NCBI RefSeq assembly: GCF_900167445.1
Contig: NZ_FUZT01000010.1
Span: 1 to 64,000, forward strand
Direction: 5' to 3'
DNA: 64,000 bases
Origin: Maledivibacter halophilus
GTDB taxonomy: Bacteria > Bacillota > Clostridia > Peptostreptococcales > Caminicellaceae
In this document: piece after piece, positions 51,076 through 60,140 of the stretch
Layout: every line of letters starts with the position of its first letter
Position numbering within the stretch: position 1 is the first letter of the stretch
Notes under the pieces: generated by a model
Database searches by the model: none
What the model was told of the DNA's origin: nothing
Seen by the model: the letters and a program-made list of their open reading frames with translations, nothing else
Position numbers and translations under genes: made by a program

Positions 51076-51104
51076 ATCTTAACAAATATTATATTAAAAG
51101 TCAA
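51076..51104 (-). promoter_or_regulatory. Promoter of the leuA leader
   Basis: TTGACT (51104-51099) and TAAGAT (51081-51076) on the minus strand are 17 bp apart, just before the T-box leader. Confidence 0.65.
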
Positions 51105-51183
51105 CTGCTTTTTTGAAATTTTATCAATTGTTTTTCATGTTTATACATTTTTAATTTTATAAAAATTCAATCAGAGTATTTAT

Positions 51184-51360
51184 AGATGTATAACTAAGAA
51201 ACTAAAGAAACGGAAGTAGACTCTGAGATTTCTTTGCAGGCGATTTTTATAAACCAGTTTATCCTTTTCCTTTAATTTAAATAAAAACTGGTTTATAGAC
51301 AGAGATAAAAAGGATTCTCAGTGGCTACTGAAGCAAATTAAATTTCTTAATCACATATCT
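51184..51360. repeat. Palindromic repeat family R2, copy 3
   Basis: GGAAGTAGACTCTGAG at 51212 and CTCAGTGGCTACTG near the end are the inverted ends, with AACCAGTTTAT and ATAAAAACTGGTTTAT as an inner stem. Copy 4 (60421-60603) differs at only a few positions over about 170 bp and has the same orientation. Copies 1 and 2 are diverged and inverted. Confidence 0.8.
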
Positions 51361-51430
51361 ATATACTCAAAATTTTTCCAGCAAGTTTTTATTTTTATAG
51401 TACAATTCACAAAATTTTAAAAATATTTAG

Positions 51431-51459
51431 TTGACTTAAAGATTTAATCTTGTTAAAAT
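51431..51459 (+). promoter_or_regulatory. Promoter of ilvBN with a long leader
   Basis: TTGACT (51431-51436) and TAAAAT (51454-51459) are 17 bp apart. The start of ilvB lies about 205 nt beyond the expected transcription start, so a 5' leader exists. It lacks T-box sequences. It shares AAGTCATTCTTT and a following GTTTTAA with the region between the leuA terminator and start (50621 onward). Confidence 0.55.
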
Positions 51460-51672
51460 ACTTGTTAATTATCTTAAATAACAATTCGGTGTAATAATTC
51501 GATGCTAATTACAGTTTATAACTTGGAAATTCCGATCTTTTAAGTCATTCTTTGGGGTTTTAATTTTATTATAATGCAAAAATATTAAAAACTAATTTTG
51601 AAAAAATAGTTATAATTAAGCAAAATTGATTTAATATTATGAATTAAAATATTTGGTAAAGAAGGGATTAAT

Positions 51673-53295
51673 ATGAAAGTTTCAAATGCTATTATAAAAT
51701 GTCTTGAAAATGAAGGTATAGATATTGTCTTCGGTTATCCCGGAGGAGCAGTGGTTCCTATATATGAATCCTTAAGAAATTCTAGTATAAAACATATTTT
51801 AGTTAGACAGGAACAGGCAGCAGCCCACTGTGCAAGCGGCTTTGCAAGGGCAGGTAATAAAACTGGTGTATGCATTGCCACTTCCGGCCCAGGAGCAACT
51901 AATCTCATAACTGGAATTGCCACTGCTTATATGGATTCTATTCCTCTTGTAGTAATAACAGGACAAGTAAACTCAACTTCAATAGGCAAGGATGTTTTTC
52001 AGGAAGCTGATATAGTAGGAGCAACTGAACCTTTTACTAAGCATAATTATCTTGTGAAAAATCCTAAGGATATTCCAAGAATTTTTAAAGAGGCCTTTTA
52101 TATTGCTTCAACAGGTAGGCCCGGTCCAATTCTAATAGATATACCTCTTGATATTCAAAAGGAAAGTATAGATTTTGCTTATCCTAAAGCCGTGAATATA
52201 GTTGGTTATAAACCTACTTATGTAGGACACTCAGGTCAAATCAAAAGGGCTTTAAAAAAGCTAAGGGACAGTAAAAACCCTCTGATCTGTGCTGGAGGCG
52301 GAATATTATGCTCAGGTGCATCTAAAGAATTAAAGATTTTTTCTGAAAAAGCAAAAATACCTGTTGTTCATACTTTAATGGGTATTGGGGCACTTCCTTC
52401 GGATTCCGATTATTATGTTGGAATGGTAGGTTCCCATGGTCATTCCTTTTCGAATAAAATTGTACAGCAGGCAGATTTATTGATGATTATAGGTGCTAGA
52501 GTAGGAGATCGTGCCACTGCAGGCTTTAAGCTAATGAACGAAAAAATTGATATTATTCATATTGACATTGATCCTGCCGAGGTGGGAAAAAATATAGATA
52601 CTACAATTCCAGTAGTTGGAGATGCCAAAAATATTTTAAATCAATTTATTGAAAAAATTCAGCCCCTTGATACTGATGACTGGATGAAAAGAATTAATTT
52701 ATTGAAAGAAAACTCAGTAATTGAATATACCGGCGGTGATGCCTTTGTCAATCCCAAAAAAGCATTAAAAACATTATCAAGTATTGCCCCCAATGATACT
52801 ATATTTACAGCAGATGTAGGTCAAAACCAAATTTGGGCTGCCAGGAATCTAGATATAAATCATAATAGGAAATTCTTTACATCAGGGGGGTTAGGAACTA
52901 TGGGCTATAGCCTACCTGCAGCTATAGGAGCCAAGGTAGCTAAGCCTGATAAATCAGTTGTGTGTATTTTAGGTGATGGAAGCTTTCAAATGTCTTTAGG
53001 TGAACTGGCAACACTATGTGAAACAAGGGAAAAGATTATAATATTACTCTTTAATAATAATAGACTTGGAATGGTCAGAGAGCTACAGGACCTTAAGGTT
53101 GGAAAAGGCAAATATTTTGGAGTAGATTTTACTGCAAATCCTGATTTTATGAAAATAGCTGATGCCTATGGTCTAAAAAGTCTTAGAGTATCCTCAGATG
53201 AAGATCTCAAAACAGCTTTCATTACTGCACTAGACAGTAAAAACAGCTATATTATTGAATGTACAATAGACCCAGGTATCTTTAGTGTTTTGTAA
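51673..53295 (+). CDS. ilvB: Acetolactate synthase, large subunit
   Basis: The 540-residue ThDP enzyme makes acetolactate or acetohydroxybutyrate. Markers are VFGYPGGAVVPIYESL, the ThDP Glu in VRQEQAAAHCASGFAR near residue 47, TSGPGATNLITGIATAYMDS, and the ThDP/Mg motif VCILGDGSFQMSLGELATLC with FNNNRLGMVRELQDLKVGKG near 465. Length is slightly below the usual 550-570. AAGAAGGGA lies upstream. The regulatory subunit follows and overlaps or adjoins. Confidence 0.95.
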   Translation: MKVSNAIIKCLENEGIDIVFGYPGGAVVPIYESLRNSSIKHILVRQEQAAAHCASGFARAGNKTGVCIATSGPGATNLITGIATAYMDSIPLVVITGQVNSTSIGKDVFQEADIVGATEPFTKHNYLVKNPKDIPRIFKEAFYIASTGRPGPILIDIPLDIQKESIDFAYPKAVNIVGYKPTYVGHSGQIKRALKKLRDSKNPLICAGGGILCSGASKELKIFSEKAKIPVVHTLMGIGALPSDSDYYVGMVGSHGHSFSNKIVQQADLLMIIGARVGDRATAGFKLMNEKIDIIHIDIDPAEVGKNIDTTIPVVGDAKNILNQFIEKIQPLDTDDWMKRINLLKENSVIEYTGGDAFVNPKKALKTLSSIAPNDTIFTADVGQNQIWAARNLDINHNRKFFTSGGLGTMGYSLPAAIGAKVAKPDKSVVCILGDGSFQMSLGELATLCETREKIIILLFNNNRLGMVRELQDLKVGKGKYFGVDFTANPDFMKIADAYGLKSLRVSSDEDLKTAFITALDSKNSYIIECTIDPGIFSVL

Positions 53296-53308
53296 AGGAG
53301 TGATTCAT

Positions 53309-53803
53309 ATTAATAAGCATGTATTATCGGTTTTAGTGGAGAATCATTTTGGAGTACTAAGTAGAATAGCAGGTTTGTTTAGCCGTAGAGGCTATAATAT
53401 TGACAGTCTTTCAGTAGGTATAACAGAAAATCCCAATATCTCTAGAATGACCATCACCGTTACAGGAGATGATTATATACTTGAGCAAATAACAAAACAA
53501 TTAAACAAGGTGATTGATGTTATAAAGGTTGTGGAGCTCAAGCCAGGACAGTCTGTTCATAGAGATCTTGTACTTATTAAGATTAAGGCCGGAGCAGGTG
53601 ATAGAACTGCTATTAACGAAGCAGTTAATATCTTTAGAGCTAATATAGTAGATATTTCTACTGAAACTCTAACTGTAGAATTAACCGGTGATGAAGGAAA
53701 AATATCGGCCTTTGTAGACATTGTAAAACCCTATGGAATAATGGAACTAGTTCGTACCGGTTTTACTGGTATTCAAAGAGGTAAATCAAAAATAACTGAT
53801 TAA
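53309..53803 (+). CDS. ilvN: Acetolactate synthase, regulatory subunit
   Basis: The roughly 165-residue protein has the N-terminal ACT domain (LSVLVENHFGVLSRIAGLFS, then RRGYNIDSLSVGITENPNIS) that binds valine, and the C-terminal half conserved in IlvN. The start is uncertain. No ATG precedes the conserved region. A strong AAAGGAG (53294-53300) is too close to a GTG at 53300 but well placed (8 nt) for an ATT at 53309; a GTG at 53285, inside ilvB, is the alternative. I give the ATT start provisionally. Confidence 0.85.
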   Translation: MNKHVLSVLVENHFGVLSRIAGLFSRRGYNIDSLSVGITENPNISRMTITVTGDDYILEQITKQLNKVIDVIKVVELKPGQSVHRDLVLIKIKAGAGDRTAINEAVNIFRANIVDISTETLTVELTGDEGKISAFVDIVKPYGIMELVRTGFTGIQRGKSKITD

Positions 53804-53828
53804 GAGAGCTTCATAATTAACTTTATAT

Positions 53829-53866
53829 GGATTAATCAAAGGAGATACAGCTCCTTTGATTAATCC
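53829..53866. terminator. Perfect hairpin between ilvN and the VOR operon
   Basis: GGATTAATCAAAGGAG (53829-53844) pairs with its exact complement at 53851-53866 across a 6-nt loop. It lies between convergent genes and should end transcription from either side, although the T-runs are short. Confidence 0.7.
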
Positions 53867-53873
53867 TTTAATT

Positions 53874-54422
53874 CTATTGTCCTTTTACAGCCTGGGCACC
53901 TCTTTTTAATGCTTCTTCATTCATTGGCATAAAGGATTCCGTTGATGGTCCAAAAACTTTTCTAAGTGCTTTAGTAACACTTTCTGTTCTTACTGTCTTA
54001 GTAATTTCTAAATATGCACCAAGCATAACTAAATTTGCAACCTTTCCACTTCCAATTTCCATGGCGATTTCATTAACTGGTATATAATAGGCATTTATAT
54101 CTTCTCTTTGAACTTTTTTATCTATAAGGGAGCTGTTTACAAGTAAATACCCTCCCTTTACAACCTCCGATTCAAATTTTCTCAAGGATGGTAAATTCAT
54201 AACTACAGCCGTAGTGGCATCCTTAGCAATGATTGGAGCTCCAATAAGTCTGTCTGAAACTATTACACTACAATTGGCAGTGCCTCCACGCATTTCTACT
54301 CCATAGGAAGGAAGCCATGAAACCTTCTTTTCTTCTAACATTCCTGCATATGCAATAAGCATTCCCATTGACATAACCCCTTGACCACCAAAACCGGCAC
54401 AAATTACTTTTTCACTTAACAT
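53874..54422 (-). CDS. 2-oxoacid:ferredoxin oxidoreductase, gamma subunit
   Basis: The 182-residue protein has the gamma-subunit signature VICAGFGGQGVMSMGMLIAY and the WLPSYGVEMRGGTANCSVIV segment near residue 36. It completes the active site around CoA in KOR/VOR-type enzymes. It is the last gene of the operon, 0-1 nt from the beta subunit gene. Confidence 0.9.
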   Translation of the reverse strand: MLSEKVICAGFGGQGVMSMGMLIAYAGMLEEKKVSWLPSYGVEMRGGTANCSVIVSDRLIGAPIIAKDATTAVVMNLPSLRKFESEVVKGGYLLVNSSLIDKKVQREDINAYYIPVNEIAMEIGSGKVANLVMLGAYLEITKTVRTESVTKALRKVFGPSTESFMPMNEEALKRGAQAVKGQ

Positions 54423-55169
54423 TTATTCCACCTCCTCTAGTTTTTTATAAATTCCTAGGGGATAATATGGAATCATATTGTCTTCTAACCATTTCAATGA
54501 CTGGGTAGGATTCATACCCCAATTGGTTGGACAAGTAGATAATACTTCTATAAGTGAAAATCCCTTACCTGAAAGCTGATATTCAAATGCTTTTTTTATG
54601 GCCTTTTTGGCCTTTCTTATATTTGCAGGGTCATGTACCGATACCCGTTCAATATAGGAGGCCCCTGGAATTGTGGCAAGCATTTCAGATATTTTCAAAG
54701 GCATCCCACAATGCTTAGGATCTCTACCATTTGGTGCCGTAGTGGCTTTTTGCCCTGGCAATGTAGTAGGAGCCATTTGTCCACCTGTCATACCATATAT
54801 TGCATTATTTACAAATATTGTAGTTATATTTTCGCTTCTATGGGCTGCATGGACTACTTCAGCAGTTCCTATGGAAGCCAGGTCTCCATCTCCCTGATAG
54901 GTGAATACAATTTTACTAGGATCTACTCTTTTAATTCCCGTTGCAACGGCTGGTGCACGGCCATGGGAGGCCTCCTGCATATCCACATTAAAATATTTAT
55001 AGGCTAAAACAGAACATCCAACAGGGGCAACGCCAATTGTTTTTCCTATTACTCCTAATTCCTCTAATACTTCTCCAACTAATCTATGTATGATCCCATG
55101 GGTACATCCGGGACAATAATGAAATTGTTGATCTGTTAGAGCTTTTGTTTTTTGAAATATTATTGCCAC
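54423..55169 (-). CDS. 2-oxoacid:ferredoxin oxidoreductase, ThDP (beta) subunit
   Basis: The 248-residue subunit binds thiamine diphosphate: HYCPGCTHGIIHRLVGEVLE near residue 17, then the Mg/ThDP motif YQGDGDLASIGTAEVVHAAH near 90 with FVNNAIYGMTGGQM. It decarboxylates a 2-oxoacid and passes electrons to ferredoxin while making an acyl-CoA. The sequence matches proteins usually named VorA or KorB; substrate (2-ketoisovalerate, 2-oxoglutarate or another) cannot be set from sequence. Its start overlaps the alpha subunit stop by one base. Confidence 0.9.
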   Translation of the reverse strand: MAIIFQKTKALTDQQFHYCPGCTHGIIHRLVGEVLEELGVIGKTIGVAPVGCSVLAYKYFNVDMQEASHGRAPAVATGIKRVDPSKIVFTYQGDGDLASIGTAEVVHAAHRSENITTIFVNNAIYGMTGGQMAPTTLPGQKATTAPNGRDPKHCGMPLKISEMLATIPGASYIERVSVHDPANIRKAKKAIKKAFEYQLSGKGFSLIEVLSTCPTNWGMNPTQSLKWLEDNMIPYYPLGIYKKLEEVE

Positions 55170-56230
55170 TATTTAACACCCCCTAAGATTTCCTTTGCTT
55201 TGTTAACAATTTCCTGTGGAGTAGGCACCATGCCTCCGGATCTACCGTAAAATCCAACTGTCCATCTACCATTAGAAGCAATTTTAACATCATCCACCAT
55301 TTGTCCGCAGCTCATTTCAACACTAATTATTCCTTTAGCTGTAGTGGGGACTTTATCAAATGCTTCATGGGGAAAAGGCCATAATGTTATAGGTCTTATA
55401 AGTCCTGCCTTTATTCCTTCTTTCTGTAAAATATCTATTGCATTTTTCACAATCCTTGAAGTAGTTCCATATGCACAAAAAACAATCTCTGATTCTTTCA
55501 AACTATAGGCTTCATATCTTGCTTCATTTTCCTCAATCTTTTTATATTTTTTCTGTAATTTTATATTAAGGTCTTCAAGCTCTTCTGGAGCTAAGAAAAG
55601 AGAATTTATAATATTAGGATTTCTCTTGCATTCTGTTCCTGTTGTTGCCCAGTCTTTAGGTGATAAATTCCTCTTTGGTATTTCCTTAAATTCAATTGGC
55701 TCCATCATCTGTCCAATCATACCATCACCCATTACCATAACCGGATTTCTATAATAGTCTGCTACTTCAAAGGCCTCCTGTACTAAATCAATCATTTCTT
55801 GTAGATTTGCTGGTGCATAAACTATTAATTTATAATCTCCATTCCCCCCACCTCTAGTTGCTTGGTAATAATCGGATTGAGCTGGCTGAATGCCTCCAAG
55901 CCCAGGACCTCCTCTAACTATATTAACTATAACGCATGGAAGCTCACAGGCTGCTATATAAGTAATACCTTCTTGTTTTAAAGCAATCCCCGGCGATGAC
56001 GAAGACGTCATAACTCTTGCTCCTGCACCTGCTGCACCGTATACCATATTTATTGAAGCTATTTCACTTTCCCCCTGTAAAAATACTCCTCCATTTTTAG
56101 GTAATTCCCTTGACATATATTCCGGAAGCTCATTTTGCGGTGTTATAGGATAGCCGAAAAAACATTTGCACCCAGCCTTTATAGCTGCTGCACCAATAGC
56201 CTCATTACCTTTCATCAGTATTTTACCCAT
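55169..56230 (-). CDS. 2-oxoacid:ferredoxin oxidoreductase, alpha subunit (VorB-like)
   Basis: The 353-residue subunit has MKGNEAIGAAAIKAGCKCFF, GYPITPQNELPEYMSRELPK, SSSSPGIALKQEGITYIAAC and GPGLGGIQPAQSDYYQATRG, the pattern of VorB/KorA proteins annotated as 3-methyl-2-oxobutanoate dehydrogenase subunit VorB. It carries the pyrimidine-binding half of the ThDP site. The neighbouring ilv and leu genes handle 2-ketoisovalerate, which supports but does not prove VOR activity; a link to the HMG-CoA lyase-like cluster is the alternative. Confidence 0.9.
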   Translation of the reverse strand: MGKILMKGNEAIGAAAIKAGCKCFFGYPITPQNELPEYMSRELPKNGGVFLQGESEIASINMVYGAAGAGARVMTSSSSPGIALKQEGITYIAACELPCVIVNIVRGGPGLGGIQPAQSDYYQATRGGGNGDYKLIVYAPANLQEMIDLVQEAFEVADYYRNPVMVMGDGMIGQMMEPIEFKEIPKRNLSPKDWATTGTECKRNPNIINSLFLAPEELEDLNIKLQKKYKKIEENEARYEAYSLKESEIVFCAYGTTSRIVKNAIDILQKEGIKAGLIRPITLWPFPHEAFDKVPTTAKGIISVEMSCGQMVDDVKIASNGRWTVGFYGRSGGMVPTPQEIVNKAKEILGGVK

Positions 56231-56269
56231 TACGCTTACTCTCCCTTATGATTTTTTAACGAAACTTTT

Positions 56270-56476
56270 CTATCTTTCAACGGTTATTACAACATCGGGA
56301 CAAATAGTTGCACAATTCCCGCAGCCTAGGCATTTATCCATTTCTTTAACCCATGCTGGATGATAGCCTTTGGAATTAATCCTTGATGTATCCATTTTTA
56401 TAATATTTACCGGGCATACACTAATACATAATTCACAACCCTTGCATATATCTTCATTGAAGGTTACTTTAGCCAT
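56270..56476 (-). CDS. 2-oxoacid:ferredoxin oxidoreductase, ferredoxin-like delta subunit
   Basis: The 68-residue protein has two [4Fe-4S] motifs: CKGCELCISVCP and CLGCGNCATICP. It carries electrons from the ThDP centre to free ferredoxin. It precedes the alpha subunit gene by 39 nt in the order delta-alpha-beta-gamma, the common order of four-gene KOR/VOR operons. Confidence 0.92.
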   Translation of the reverse strand: MAKVTFNEDICKGCELCISVCPVNIIKMDTSRINSKGYHPAWVKEMDKCLGCGNCATICPDVVITVER

Positions 56477-56489
56477 CTTTACCTCTCCT

Positions 56490-57686
56490 TTATATAACTC
56501 CCTTATCTTTAAGATTCTTAAGTTCTTCTTTTTCTAATCCAAGGAAAGAACAATAAACTTCTTCATTAAATTGACCTAAACTTGGTGCATGACTTCTAAT
56601 TGTAGGTTTAGTAGTCATCAGTTTGATTGGACATCCATTAAGACGCATATTTCCAATAATGGGATGAATATTATCCACAAACATCTCTCTAGCATCGGCA
56701 ATATGAGGATCCTTTGTTACCCGCTCCAGATCAAGAATTGGTGCAGCAGGTACACCTGCTCCCAAAATTAATTCTACCGCTTCATCTATCGTATAATTCT
56801 CTGACCATTTTTCTATTTCAACTTTAAGTGCTTTATGATTGGTACATCTAAGATCATTCGTCTTAAATCTTTCATCAGATATTAAATCTTCTCGTTTCAA
56901 TACCTTTTTACATAGGTTTTGATAAAGTTTTTGATTGGCACAACCAATAACAAATTGTCCATCCTTTGCTTTAAAGGAATCATATGGATATGCAGCAGCA
57001 TAGCGGTTACCCATGAGTCTTGGTTTCTCTCCGCTGGCAAAGTATCTTTGTGTGCCTGTTTCAAGGGCTGCCACTACAGAATCTACAAGGGATATGTCTA
57101 CACGCTGGCCTTTACCAATTATTTGCCTTGCATTAAGGGCTGCTAAAACCCCTATCATTAAATTGAGTCCTCCAAGAACATCTCCCATAGCATTACCCAC
57201 CCTCGTTGGGTTTCCTCCTTCTTCACCGGTTATACTCATTAATCCACCCATGGCCTGGGCTATGATATCGTATCCTGGTCGTTTAAAATAAGGTCCATAA
57301 CTACCAAAACCTGAGACAGCTGCATAGATAATCTGGTCATTTACTTCTTTAAGGACATCGTAACCAACTCCCAATTTGTCCATGACTCCCGGTCTAAAAT
57401 TTTCTACAACAACATCTGCCTTTTTTACCATTTCAAGAAACAATTTTTTTCCTTCAGGTGATTTTAGATTAAGTGTAATACCCTTCTTGTTTCTATTAAT
57501 ATTTGCATAATACATGCTTTCACCATTTTTAAATGGTCCTAACTGTCTAGTATCATCACCTTTTCCGGGTATTTCAATTTTTATAACCTCTGCTCCCATA
57601 TCTGCAAGCATCATTGTACAATATGGTCCAGCAAGTACCCTTGTTAAATCAATTACCCTAATATTTTCTAAAGCACCCTTCATCAT
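56490..57686 (-). CDS. Class III (CaiB/BaiF) CoA-transferase
   Basis: The 398-residue enzyme moves CoA between carboxylic acids. Markers are VIDLTRVLAGPYCTMMLADM, GAEVIKIEIPGKGDDTRQLG, VVENFRPGVMDKLGVGYDVL near residue 95, and the catalytic Asp in RVGNAMGDVLGGLNLMIGVL near 172. The family includes formyl-, carnitine-, citramalate- and HMG/glutarate-CoA transferases. Its place between an HMG-CoA lyase gene and the oxidoreductase genes suggests activation of the acid imported by the DASS transporter. ATGATG at the start leaves one residue of doubt. Confidence 0.9.
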   Translation of the reverse strand: MMKGALENIRVIDLTRVLAGPYCTMMLADMGAEVIKIEIPGKGDDTRQLGPFKNGESMYYANINRNKKGITLNLKSPEGKKLFLEMVKKADVVVENFRPGVMDKLGVGYDVLKEVNDQIIYAAVSGFGSYGPYFKRPGYDIIAQAMGGLMSITGEEGGNPTRVGNAMGDVLGGLNLMIGVLAALNARQIIGKGQRVDISLVDSVVAALETGTQRYFASGEKPRLMGNRYAAAYPYDSFKAKDGQFVIGCANQKLYQNLCKKVLKREDLISDERFKTNDLRCTNHKALKVEIEKWSENYTIDEAVELILGAGVPAAPILDLERVTKDPHIADAREMFVDNIHPIIGNMRLNGCPIKLMTTKPTIRSHAPSLGQFNEEVYCSFLGLEKEELKNLKDKGVI

Positions 57687-57710
57687 TAGAATAAGCCTCC
57701 TATTATTTGT

Positions 57711-58613
57711 TTATTGCTCCTTACATAAACTTGCCATATGACTTACTATTGGGGATTTAACTTTTTCTCTTATTAAATCTATTACTTCCCCAGTTTTATT
57801 TAAATCTATATCTGTTTCAATTGACATTGAGTGAAGCATATTTACTAAATCTTCAGTTGCTATATTCCCTGCAGCTCCAGGGGCAAAGGGACATCCTCCC
57901 AATCCTCCTACAGCCGATTCAAAGTAAGTGATATTTTCATTTAACGCCACCAAAGTATTAGCTAAACCCATTCCTCTAGTATCATGGAAATGGGTAACAA
58001 AATGCTCTGGACTCATTTCCTTTGTAATTTCACTAATTATATTTTTTACCTTTAATGGACTGGCACTTCCTATGGTATCTGCCAATAGAATCTTATCAGC
58101 TCCCATACTTAATCCCCTTTTAGCCATTTCTATAATCCTACTTGTTGGTACCTTTTCATTAAATGGACAACCAAAGGTCGTTGCAAGAGCTAACCTAAAT
58201 TTAACATCACCAAGCTCTTTTTGAATGTCCTCCAATTCTTTAAAGGATTCTTCAATTGTTCTGTTTACGTTTGCTTTATTATGGGCCTCACTTGCTGAAA
58301 TAACATAAGTTATTGTGTGGGCTCCTGCTTCTTTTGCCTTCAATGCACCATATTTATTTGGTACAAGGGCAATCAGCTCCACCTCCCTGTCCCCTATACA
58401 ATCCTTAACTTCCTCAAGAACCTCCTTTGCGTCCTTCATTTGAGGTACCCATTTTGGATGAACAAAGGATGTTATCTCTATATGCTTAGCTCCTGCATCT
58501 ACCATTTTTTTAATAATCTCAATTTTATCCTTTGTTTCAATAAAATCCTTTACATTTTGAAATCCATCTCTGGGTCCAACTTCAACAATTTTGACTTTCT
58601 TTGGTAAATTCAC
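57711..58613 (-). CDS. HMG-CoA lyase family enzyme
   Basis: I prefer GTG 58613 (VNLPKKVKIVEVGPRDGFQN), because AGAAGGTG lies upstream; an ATG at 58661 directly after the DASS stop codon has no ribosome binding site. The 300-residue aldolase-type lyase has the family start EVGPRDGFQN, the metal ligands in THFHDTRGMGLANTLVALNE, and the catalytic Cys loop GGLGGCPFAPGAAGNIATED near residue 250. It cleaves 3-hydroxy-3-methylglutaryl-CoA to acetyl-CoA and acetoacetate, or a related substrate such as citramalyl-CoA. The position, beside a CoA-transferase and a dicarboxylate carrier, points to catabolism rather than leucine breakdown alone. Confidence 0.9.
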   Translation of the reverse strand: MNLPKKVKIVEVGPRDGFQNVKDFIETKDKIEIIKKMVDAGAKHIEITSFVHPKWVPQMKDAKEVLEEVKDCIGDREVELIALVPNKYGALKAKEAGAHTITYVISASEAHNKANVNRTIEESFKELEDIQKELGDVKFRLALATTFGCPFNEKVPTSRIIEMAKRGLSMGADKILLADTIGSASPLKVKNIISEITKEMSPEHFVTHFHDTRGMGLANTLVALNENITYFESAVGGLGGCPFAPGAAGNIATEDLVNMLHSMSIETDIDLNKTGEVIDLIREKVKSPIVSHMASLCKEQ

Positions 58614-58661
58614 AATTACACCTTCTTCTCTTAAATTATTTAACAATTTATATGACCCCAT

Positions 58662-60140
58662 TTATACAGAAAATAAGTTCATTGTAATTAAATAAAGTAT
58701 AAATGGAAATACAACTAAACAAATTAACTTAACCCAAAATCCTGTTTTCACAAGGTCTTTTATATCAATATAACCTGTACCATATGCAATGGCATTTGGT
58801 GGTGTTGCTGGAGGAAGCATAAAGGCAAAGCTTGCAGAAATTGTAGCTGTTAACATTAACAATAAGGGAGGTATTCCTGCACTTTCGGCTATACCAACCA
58901 ACATTGGTAAAAAGGCCGCAACCACTACCATATTGGTAGTTACCTCGGTTAAGAAGGCAACTACTATGGCCACAAAGAGAACTATACCAATAGTTGGAAC
59001 ATTACTTAAAAATCCTAATCCACCGGCAACCCAAGTTGCACATCCTGCATTTGAAAAAGCAACGCCAATCGTAAGAGCTCCTCCTATAAGAAGCAAAGTT
59101 CCCCAGGAAACCTTTTCCACAGCTGTTTTAATATCCAGTACAAACTCACCCTCTTTATAATCAACTGGAGTTACAAAAAGTGCTATGGCTGCAAGAATAG
59201 CAATTGTTTCATCTCCAATCATTGGAAATAATGGTTTATAAAGACTTTTTGTAAGCCAAAGTATAACAGCACAAATAAAAATTATAACTGTAAGGGTTTC
59301 TCCCCTGCTCATTTTTCCTAATTTCTTAATTTCATCGCTAACAACTGTTGTAGACAATTGTTTCCCACTATTAATTTTGTAATATTTTGTCATAAACAAC
59401 CACATTAGTGGTATTATTATTACTGCAAAGGGAAGACCTATCTTAAGCATCCAGTCAAAAAAAGAAATCTCTATTCCAACGGTATCTTTAATAAGTGCAA
59501 CACCTGTCATATTGGTACCTGTTCCAATTATAGTTGCAACTCCCCCTATGGTAGCCGAAAATGGAATTCCCAGCATCAGACATTTTCCAAAGGAATCTTT
59601 ATGGGAAGCTCCTATTTGCATAAGTAATGACATGGCAACGGGCATCATCATCGCTGTTGCTGTTGTATTGGACATCCACATGGAAATAAAGGCTGTGGCC
59701 AGCATAAATCCAAGAACTATTCTACTTGGCTTATTACCCATAATTTTTATAATATAAAGTGCAATTCTTTTATGAAGATTCCATTTAACAATAGCAGCAG
59801 ATAATATAAATACACCTAAAACAAGATAAACTACCCAATGGGCATAAAGCGGTAACATGCTTATGCCAGTATTGGCCTTTGCTCCACTAATATTTAAAAT
59901 TGGGAATAATCCTATTGGTAACAATGATGTTATAGGTATAGGAATTGCTTCAGTACCCCACCAAGTTGCCATTAGTAGAGCAACCGCAAGAACTCTTTTC
60001 CCTATTGGCTCTAGTCCCTGGGGTGTTGGCATTATTAATATAAATAGAAAAAGTCCTAATCCTACAAAAAAGCCTATCTTCTTAGATAATTTGCCTTCTG
60101 TAGCCACTTTTGTTGTTTCGGTTTTCTTCTTTAAACTCAT
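58662..60140 (-). CDS. DASS/SLC13-family dicarboxylate transporter
   Basis: The 492-residue polytopic protein has 11-12 hydrophobic segments and the family features: WWGTEAIPIPITSLLPIGLF near residue 60, SNTTATAMMMPVAMSLLMQI with the SNT motif near 158, GVATIIGTGTNMTGVALIKD near 200, TEVTTNMVVVAAFLPMLVGI with a second NM/SNT-like site near 412, and PPATPPNAIAYGTGYI. It should import di- or tricarboxylates with Na+. It is the first gene of the operon and lies 160 nt after a sigma-54-type promoter. Confidence 0.92.
   Translation of the reverse strand: MSLKKKTETTKVATEGKLSKKIGFFVGLGLFLFILIMPTPQGLEPIGKRVLAVALLMATWWGTEAIPIPITSLLPIGLFPILNISGAKANTGISMLPLYAHWVVYLVLGVFILSAAIVKWNLHKRIALYIIKIMGNKPSRIVLGFMLATAFISMWMSNTTATAMMMPVAMSLLMQIGASHKDSFGKCLMLGIPFSATIGGVATIIGTGTNMTGVALIKDTVGIEISFFDWMLKIGLPFAVIIIPLMWLFMTKYYKINSGKQLSTTVVSDEIKKLGKMSRGETLTVIIFICAVILWLTKSLYKPLFPMIGDETIAILAAIALFVTPVDYKEGEFVLDIKTAVEKVSWGTLLLIGGALTIGVAFSNAGCATWVAGGLGFLSNVPTIGIVLFVAIVVAFLTEVTTNMVVVAAFLPMLVGIAESAGIPPLLLMLTATISASFAFMLPPATPPNAIAYGTGYIDIKDLVKTGFWVKLICLVVFPFILYLITMNLFSV

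Noticed and set aside
58789..59160. 123-codon plus-strand frame over the DASS gene
   Set aside because: It is antisense to a well-supported transporter gene, without its own ribosome binding site.
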